DNA of 11,869 nucleotides from Porticoccus sp. (GTDB lineage Bacteria; Pseudomonadota; Gammaproteobacteria; Pseudomonadales; Porticoccaceae), in contig DRHD01000134.1 in the NCBI GenBank assembly GCA_011049795.1, forward strand, positions 1-11,869, given 5' to 3'. Position 1 is the stretch's first letter. Each line of letters starts with the position of its first letter. The position numbers and the translations under genes were made by a program. Shown here piece by piece: positions 7,214-11,869 of the stretch. The notes beneath the pieces were generated by a model, which saw only the letters and a program-made list of their open reading frames with translations, was not told where the DNA came from and searched no databases.

Positions 7214-7690
7214 ATGGCTTTTTCCGAAGTAGGCCAACCGGCACCAGAATTCAGTTTACAAAATCAACGAGGCGAAACAGTTAGCCTGTCCGACTTTAAA
7301 GGTAGTAAAAATGTTGTTTTGTATTTCTACCCCAAAGCTATGACACCGGGCTGTACTGTACAGGCTTGTGGTATCAGAGACAGAAAATCAGAATTTGCAG
7401 CGCAGGATACCGTGGTTCTAGGTGTCAGCCCCGACCCCTATCCACGTCTTGCTCGATTTGAGGAAAAACAAGACCTCAATTTCGATCTCCTATCCGATGA
7501 AGAGCATGCGATAACAGAAGCCTACGGCTGTTGGGATCTAAAGAAATTCATGGGACGTGAGTTTATGGGCGTCTTACGTACTACGTTCATCATTGATAAA
7601 GAAGGCAACATTGCACTGGTGATGAATAAAGTAAAAACGAAAACACATCATGATGACGTCCTGGACTGGATAAAACAGAACTTGATTTAA
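7214..7690 (+). CDS. bcp: Bcp-type thioredoxin-dependent peroxiredoxin
   Basis: The 158-residue product is a full-length peroxiredoxin of the Bcp/PrxQ class, which reduces hydrogen peroxide and organic hydroperoxides in the cytoplasm using thioredoxin. The active site is MTPGCTVQAC: peroxidatic Cys47 with Thr44 and Pro45, and a second cysteine, Cys52, five residues on, which is the resolving cysteine of atypical two-Cys Bcp proteins. Other family marks are GQPAPEFSL (7-15), VVLYFYPKA, VLGVSPD and the TTFIIDKEGNI segment near the C-terminus. The ribosome site AAGGAG lies seven bases before the ATG. A weak GC hairpin (7730-7746) followed by a T-rich run may end the transcript. In E. coli bcp sits beside gcvR; that partner is absent here. 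Confidence 0.93.
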   Translation: MAFSEVGQPAPEFSLQNQRGETVSLSDFKGSKNVVLYFYPKAMTPGCTVQACGIRDRKSEFAAQDTVVLGVSPDPYPRLARFEEKQDLNFDLLSDEEHAITEAYGCWDLKKFMGREFMGVLRTTFIIDKEGNIALVMNKVKTKTHHDDVLDWIKQNLI

Positions 7691-7729
7691 GACCTGGGCT
7701 TGAGGCTCTGGTTTGAGAATCTATCAGTA

Positions 7730-7753
7730 ACGCGCTACAGTCGCGTCTTTCCT
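7730..7753 (+). terminator. Weak hairpin after bcp, possible terminator
   Basis: ACGCG (7730-7734) pairs with CGCGT (7742-7746) around a seven-base loop and is followed by a T-rich stretch (CTTTCCTTT). The stem is only five base pairs and the T tract is interrupted, so termination would be partial at best; it lies between bcp and yajC. Confidence 0.3.
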
Positions 7754-7793
7754 TTATGTAACCGATATACACACCAAAAATTGAGGTAATTGA

Positions 7794-8129
7794 ATGTCCC
7801 TTGACCTGTCCCAAGTTGTAATGGCCGCCGCAGCTCCTGCAGCCTCCGAACCTAACTCCATGTATACGCTACTGATGTTTGGTGGCCTATTCTTATTTAT
7901 GTATTTTCTAATTATCCGTCCTCAACGGAAACGTTCAAAAGAACATAAAGAGTTGACCAACTCACTGGGCAAAGGTGATGAAATCGTTATGAACAGTGGC
8001 TTATTGGGTAAAATTTCTAAACTTGATGATGACTATATAACCATTGAAGTGGCTAATAATGTGGAACTAAAGTTCCAGCGTGCTGCGGTTCATGCAGTGC
8101 TGCCAAAAGGCACCATCAGACAGGTTTAA
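7794..8129 (+). CDS. yajC: Sec translocon accessory subunit YajC
   Basis: The 111-residue product matches YajC (about 110 residues in E. coli). It has a short Ala-rich N-terminus, one transmembrane helix (about 24-41, MYTLLMFGGLFLFMYFLI) ending in the conserved IIRPQRKRSKEH, then a cytoplasmic beta domain with GDEIVMNSGLLGKI (61-74) and the VLPKGTI ending. YajC associates with SecDF-YidC at the inner membrane and modulates export. The ribosome site GAGG is seven bases upstream of the ATG. It is usually found in a tgt-yajC-secD-secF cluster; here neither tgt nor secD flanks it, and a terminator follows directly, so it is a stand-alone unit. A second copy elsewhere cannot be excluded. Confidence 0.94.
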   Translation: MSLDLSQVVMAAAAPAASEPNSMYTLLMFGGLFLFMYFLIIRPQRKRSKEHKELTNSLGKGDEIVMNSGLLGKISKLDDDYITIEVANNVELKFQRAAVHAVLPKGTIRQV

Positions 8130-8138
8130 TCTGTTGTT

Positions 8139-8163
8139 AGGGCCGCTTCTGCGGCCTTATTTA
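8139..8163 (+). terminator. Rho-independent terminator of yajC
   Basis: GGCCGC (8141-8146) and GCGGCC (8151-8156) form a six-base-pair GC stem around a TTCT loop, extended by a G-T and an A-T pair, and followed by TTATTTAT. It begins ten bases after the yajC stop. Confidence 0.8.
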
Positions 8164-8202
8164 TCATTCATCTACAAGAATAAGATCATGCCCTGATAGC
8201 CT

Positions 8203-9204
8203 ATGGTCAATTTTCCCGACAAGCTCAACCTAGCGCAAACACCTACACCTTTGCAGCCACTTGATCGGCTCTCTGATGAACTTGGCGGACCACGAATTTG
8301 GATCAAGCGCGATGATATGACCGGTAGTGCCATTAGTGGCAATAAGGTCAGAAAGCTAGAGTTTGTATTAGCGGAGGCTCTAGCTGAGGGCGCAGACACT
8401 CTGATTACGTGTGGCGGGCTCCAGTCAAATCATTGTCGTGCAACAGCAATACTCGGCGCTCAACTTGGCCTAAAAGTTCACCTTATCCTACGAGGTACTG
8501 CGCCTAAAGAACTAGATGGCAATCTGCTACTGGATCACCTGATGGCAGCAGAAGTCAGTTATTACCCTGTGTCTGAATATCAACATTTGGGCAAGCTGTT
8601 TGATCAATGGTGCCAACACTACCGTCATCAGGGCCGTCGTCCATTCTCTATTCCCACGGGTGCCAGTAACGGTACTGGTGCTTGGGGGTATATCAATTGT
8701 GCTCGTGAGCTAGCTGATGACTTTGGCCACCACAAAATATCTCCCTCAGTTATTGTTATTGCCACCGGCTCGGGTGGCACACAGGCGGGGTTAACCCTTG
8801 GGTCTCATCTTTTTCAGCTCAATACACCAGTATTGGGTATGGCTGTTTGCGATGACAAAGATTATTTTCTTCGAAAAGTACGAGAGGATATGCGGGACTG
8901 GCAGGACCGTTATGACCAAGGTTCTACGCAACAGATCAATATTGACCAACTGAACATTCATGTAAACGACCGACATATTGGGCAGGGCTATGCCAAAGCA
9001 ACCCCTGAGATTTTTTCCACGATTCGTCACCTCGCGGCACTGGAAGGGATCATTTTAGATCCTGTCTACAGCGGTAAAGCCTTTCACGGTTTATTACAGG
9101 AAATAAGGGAAGGGCAGTTCCATGATGCCAGCGATATTGTATTTATCCACACAGGAGGCCTATTCGGCCTATTTGCTCAGCGTAGTCAGTTAGGGCTCTC
9201 CTAA
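8203..9204 (+). CDS. D-cysteine desulfhydrase-type PLP enzyme (ACC deaminase family)
   Basis: The 333-residue product is a fold-type II PLP enzyme of the ACC deaminase/D-cysteine desulfhydrase family. The PLP lysine is Lys48 in SGNKVRKLE; QSNH (74-77) supplies the substrate-side serine; ATGSGGTQAG (187-196) is the phosphate-binding loop; Tyr289 lies in DPVYSGKA. Two positions known to separate the activities favour D-cysteine desulfhydrase over ACC deaminase: Ser290 (Glu in true ACC deaminases, DPVYEGK) and Thr317 in IHTGG (Leu in ACC deaminases). The likely reaction is D-cysteine to pyruvate, sulfide and ammonia, though natural substrates in such bacteria may be broader. The ribosome site before the ATG is poor; a nearby upstream ATG at 8188 is closed by a stop at once. 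It follows the yajC terminator, and the AGCS transporter gene starts 32 bases after its stop. Confidence 0.85.
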   Translation: MVNFPDKLNLAQTPTPLQPLDRLSDELGGPRIWIKRDDMTGSAISGNKVRKLEFVLAEALAEGADTLITCGGLQSNHCRATAILGAQLGLKVHLILRGTAPKELDGNLLLDHLMAAEVSYYPVSEYQHLGKLFDQWCQHYRHQGRRPFSIPTGASNGTGAWGYINCARELADDFGHHKISPSVIVIATGSGGTQAGLTLGSHLFQLNTPVLGMAVCDDKDYFLRKVREDMRDWQDRYDQGSTQQINIDQLNIHVNDRHIGQGYAKATPEIFSTIRHLAALEGIILDPVYSGKAFHGLLQEIREGQFHDASDIVFIHTGGLFGLFAQRSQLGLS

Positions 9205-9236
9205 ATAACGACACTGCCTACAACAAGGACACCACC

Positions 9237-10580
9237 ATGGCACTACAGGAAACGATTGGAACGATTAATACCCTAGTGTGGGGGCCAGCGATGCTGACAC
9301 TTATTCTTGGTACAGGGCTTTACCTGAGTATTGGTCTTCGTGGTATTTCCATCCGCAAAGTGGGTTATGGTTTCCGGCAACTCTTTAAGGGCCAGAAAGG
9401 TTCTGGCGAGGGTGATATCAGCCCTTTCAATGCCCTCATGACTTCCCTTTCTGCCACCATTGGTACGGGCAATATCGTTGGCGTTGCTACCGCTGTGGGT
9501 ATTGGTGGTCCCGGTGCCCTGTTTTGGATGTGGTGTACCGCCTTGGTTGGCATGGCAACCAAATATGGTGAAGCGGTACTCGCTGTTGAGTATAGAGAGA
9601 CCGACGAACTAGGTAAAAAAGTGGGTGGTCCCATGTATTACATACGCAATGGCCTGGGCCCAAAGTGGGCATGGCTGGGGTTTTTGTTTGCCCTATTTGG
9701 TGCTATTGCCGGGTTCGGTATTGGCAATACCGTTCAAGCCAACTCTGTGGCCGATGCACTCAATAGCAGTTTCGCCATACCCGAGCAAGTCAGCGGCTTG
9801 TTAATGATGGTACTCGTGGGTTTAGTGTTACTTGGAGGGATTCAGCGTATAGCCAATGTTGCAGGTAAATTAGTCCCCCTGATGACGGTCTTTTATTTAG
9901 TAGCCACCCTGATTATTCTGTTGCTGAACCTAGGCGCCATACCAGCAGCCATTGTTCTCGTCATTAAGAGCGCCTTCTCGCCCGTAGCGGCAGGGGGCGG
10001 CTTTGCGGGGGCCTCTATTATGTTGGCCCTTAGAATGGGTGTGGCTAGGGGCGTATTCTCCAATGAGGCAGGGCTTGGCAGTGCGCCTATCGCCCACGCG
10101 GCTGCTGAAACTGATAGCCCAGTCAGGCAAGGCACTATCGCCATGCTAGGTACTTTTATTGATACATTGGTTATCTGCACAATGACCGGGTTAGTGCTAA
10201 TTATTACGGGTGCCTGGAATAGCGGAGAGCAGGGGGCTGCACTCACCACGCTCGCATTTAGTACAGCATTACCCTACGGTGACAAATTGGTCACCATATG
10301 CCTTTTACTATTCGCTTTCTCATCATTACTGGGCTGGAGTTACTATGGAGAACGTTGTGCGGAATACCTTTTAGGTGTCAAAGTCATCGTCCCATTCCGC
10401 ATTTTATGGGTACTGGCCATCTACGTAGGAGCCACTAGGGAGCTGAGTGAGGTCTGGGGTATTGCCGATATTCTCAACGGACTGATGGCTATTCCAAACC
10501 TGATTGGCTTATTGTTGTTAAGTCCCATTATTTTTAAACTGACCAAAGACCATTTTGATGCATCGCCCAGTATTGATTAA
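9237..10580 (+). CDS. Alanine/glycine:cation (Na+ or H+) symporter, AGCS family
   Basis: The 447-residue inner-membrane protein has about ten or eleven hydrophobic helices and the AGCS family signatures: TSLSATIGTGNIVGVATA (69-86), GGPGALFWMW (90-99), VGGPMYYI (129-136) and NEAGLGSAPIAHAAA (276-290). Members (AlsT, DagA, AgcS) import alanine or glycine with sodium or protons, and some accept D-alanine. AAGGA seven bases before the ATG is the ribosome site. It lies 32 bases after the D-cysteine desulfhydrase-type gene, with no terminator between, so the two probably form an operon for uptake and breakdown of small amino acids; that functional link is inference. The substrate cannot be read from the sequence. 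Confidence 0.93.
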   Translation: MALQETIGTINTLVWGPAMLTLILGTGLYLSIGLRGISIRKVGYGFRQLFKGQKGSGEGDISPFNALMTSLSATIGTGNIVGVATAVGIGGPGALFWMWCTALVGMATKYGEAVLAVEYRETDELGKKVGGPMYYIRNGLGPKWAWLGFLFALFGAIAGFGIGNTVQANSVADALNSSFAIPEQVSGLLMMVLVGLVLLGGIQRIANVAGKLVPLMTVFYLVATLIILLLNLGAIPAAIVLVIKSAFSPVAAGGGFAGASIMLALRMGVARGVFSNEAGLGSAPIAHAAAETDSPVRQGTIAMLGTFIDTLVICTMTGLVLIITGAWNSGEQGAALTTLAFSTALPYGDKLVTICLLLFAFSSLLGWSYYGERCAEYLLGVKVIVPFRILWVLAIYVGATRELSEVWGIADILNGLMAIPNLIGLLLLSPIIFKLTKDHFDASPSID

Positions 10581-10600
10581 CCTATATATCCAAAATAGAT

Positions 10601-10628
10601 TTGAGGCTATTGGTCACATTGTTATGTT
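10601..10628 (+). promoter_or_regulatory. Possible sigma-70 promoter of the 5'-nucleotidase gene
   Basis: TTGAGG (10601-10606) and TATGTT (10623-10628) each match four of six consensus bases with a 16-base spacer, in the 90-base gap before the nucleotidase gene. An inverted repeat, TAAACG (10628-10633) and CGTTTA (10640-10645), overlaps the end of the -10 and the expected start point, where an operator would sit. This is weak evidence by eye only. Confidence 0.3.
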
Positions 10629-10670
10629 AAACGTATCACCGTTTAGGCCGAATTATTGAAGGGGAGCTAA

Positions 10671-11576
10671 GTGCCAAAAAATTTCGGAGACAAACTGGTT
10701 ATCGCAATTTCATCCCGGGCTTTATTTAACCTGGATGAAAGCCACCAGGTCTATGAAGATAAGGGGCTAGATTCCTATTCTCAATACCAGGTCGAACATG
10801 AAGATGAAGTGCTCGCTCCTGGCGAAGCATTTCCTTTGGTAAAAAAATTACTGAGAATAAATGAAAAATTAGGGGGAGAACCCCGAGTTGAGGTGATTCT
10901 GCTGTCACGCAACTCTGCTGATACAGGACTTCGGGTTTTTAACTCCATTGAGCATCACAACCTCAACATTAGCCGCGCCGCATTCTGTGGTGGCGAAAGT
11001 CCTTATCGGTATGTGACAGCATTTGGTTGCCACCTTTTTCTGTCCACCAATGCTGAGGACGTCCGCAATGCACTGGATAACGGTGTTGCCGCAGCCACAT
11101 TGTTAGCCTCAGACGCCAAGGATCGTGATGACGATGAGCTTCGTTTCGCCTTTGATGGTGATGCGGTACTGTTTTCTGATGAATCCGAACGCATCTATAA
11201 ACAAAGTGGCCTTGAAGCCTTTACAGAAAACGAAATAGCAACGGCAAAACAGCCTATGAGTGGTGGCCCATTCAAGCATTTTTTGCAGGCACTACACAGT
11301 TTACAAAGTGAATTCCCACCAAAAACCTGTCCCATCCGGACTGCCTTGGTCACCGCTCGTTCTGCTCCCGCGCATGAGCGTGTCGTTCGAACTCTCAGAG
11401 CTTGGAATATCCGTATTGATGAGTCGCTGTTTCTTGGTGGTTTGGACAAGGGTGAATTTCTTAAGTCCTATGGTGCCGATGTCTTTTTTGATGATCAACA
11501 CAGACATTGTGAGTCAGCCAAATCTCATGTTGCCACGGGGCATGTACCTCACGGTGTTGCAAACGAGAAAGTGTAG
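10671..11576 (+). CDS. Cytosolic 5'-nucleotidase, cN-I type
   Basis: The 301-residue product matches the bacterial form of the cytosolic 5'-nucleotidase I family, HAD-related enzymes that dephosphorylate nucleoside monophosphates (AMP, IMP or deoxy forms). Recognisable segments are VIAISSRALFNLDES (10-24), VILLSRNSADTGLRVF (75-90; the SRN region acts like HAD motif II), FDGDAVLFSDESERIY (161-176) with paired aspartates, and DVFFDDQ (270-276), likely metal-binding. No signal peptide is present, so it is cytoplasmic. The start is GTG at 10671, preceded by GAAGGGGAG at suitable spacing. It is convergent with the TauE-like gene, with 39 bases between their stops and no clear hairpin. Family membership is fairly firm; substrate preference is not visible. 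Confidence 0.85.
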   Translation: MPKNFGDKLVIAISSRALFNLDESHQVYEDKGLDSYSQYQVEHEDEVLAPGEAFPLVKKLLRINEKLGGEPRVEVILLSRNSADTGLRVFNSIEHHNLNISRAAFCGGESPYRYVTAFGCHLFLSTNAEDVRNALDNGVAAATLLASDAKDRDDDELRFAFDGDAVLFSDESERIYKQSGLEAFTENEIATAKQPMSGGPFKHFLQALHSLQSEFPPKTCPIRTALVTARSAPAHERVVRTLRAWNIRIDESLFLGGLDKGEFLKSYGADVFFDDQHRHCESAKSHVATGHVPHGVANEKV

Positions 11577-11615
11577 CTGCTAAACATTTATCAGGATGCT
11601 TTAATTCAGAGCTTC

Positions 11616-11869
11616 TTAGTAAAAGGTAAACTTCACGCCAATACCCAGCAGAAGTAATGCTAAAGCAGGTTGAAGCACGCGACTAGGCACGTGAGCTGCC
11701 AGCTTTGTTCCGACTTGTATGGCAGGCAATGAGCCTATCAGTAAACTGACCAACAATACCAAGTCCACGTTGCCCAACAGGAAGAGATGGCTAAGGCCAG
11801 CGATTAAAGTCAATGGTACAGCGTGAGCGATATCTGTTCCTATTACATGTAGTGCTGGCAATCTGGGAT
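11616..11869 (-). CDS. TauE/SafE family permease, C-terminal part (runs off right edge)
   Basis: The frame is open from the right edge to a TAA at 11616-11618, giving about 84 residues. The segment GTDIAHAVPLTLIAGLSHL followed by VDLVLLVSLLIGSLPAIQVGTKLAAHVPSRVLQPALALLLLGIGVKF is the typical end of a TauE/SafE (sulfite exporter) family protein: the conserved GTD...AVPL stretch, the GSLP(A/G)IxxG motif and the final hydrophobic helix. The TTG at 11861 is not a credible start because the family sequence continues upstream in frame (residues PR before it) to the window edge; the true start lies outside. Members move sulfite, sulfoacetate or other small anions, and substrate cannot be assigned. 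It faces the nucleotidase gene tail to tail. Confidence 0.88.
   Translation of the reverse strand, partial: PRLPALHVIGTDIAHAVPLTLIAGLSHLFLLGNVDLVLLVSLLIGSLPAIQVGTKLAAHVPSRVLQPALALLLLGIGVKFTFY

Noticed and set aside
7691..7717. Imperfect direct repeat CTGGGCTTGAG / CTGGTTTGAG after bcp
   Set aside because: Too short and imperfect to distinguish from chance, and not linked to any element.

Overview
The window looks like an ordinary chromosomal stretch from a gammaproteobacterium, probably a marine one of the Cellvibrionales/Spongiibacteraceae type. This placement is an inference from moderate GC, the gene families present (LDH-like malate dehydrogenase, tail-specific protease of E. coli Prc length, YajC, DUF2244) and protein style; no rRNA or other phylogenetic marker is available. 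No tRNA, rRNA, CRISPR array, transposase, integrase or phage gene was seen.

Layout. Positions 1-3802 read on the minus strand. In transcription order they hold a tail-specific periplasmic protease (prc), exonuclease III (xthA) 15 bases behind it, a small secreted His/Tyr-rich protein of unknown function, and the N-terminal part of an ECF-type sigma factor that runs off the left edge. From about 4080 to 11576 everything reads on the plus strand: a pteridine-reductase-like SDR enzyme directly coupled to a HPPK (FolK)-like protein with an unusual C-terminus; malate dehydrogenase with its own promoter and a strong terminator; a DUF2244 membrane protein; a Bcp-type peroxiredoxin; YajC with a terminator; a D-cysteine desulfhydrase-type PLP enzyme followed by an alanine/glycine:cation symporter; and a cN-I-type 5'-nucleotidase. 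The right edge (11616 onward, minus strand) is the C-terminal end of a TauE/SafE-family permease, convergent with the nucleotidase.

How the genes fit together. Most are housekeeping: central carbon metabolism (mdh), envelope proteolysis (prc), protein export (yajC), DNA repair (xthA) and peroxide defence (bcp). Three pairs suggest shared jobs: prc-xthA (tight spacing, no clear ribosome site for xthA); the pterin pair at 4080-5305, where a PTR1/FolM-like reductase is translationally coupled to a HPPK-like protein lacking the usual C-terminal catalytic loop; and the PLP enzyme plus AGCS transporter, which would import and degrade small (possibly D-) amino acids. The least explained parts are the His/Tyr-rich secreted protein beside the sigma factor, with a Fur-box-like palindrome between them, and the truncated HPPK-like protein. 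I found no clear evidence of a wholly new system; the pterin pair is the best candidate for unusual biochemistry.
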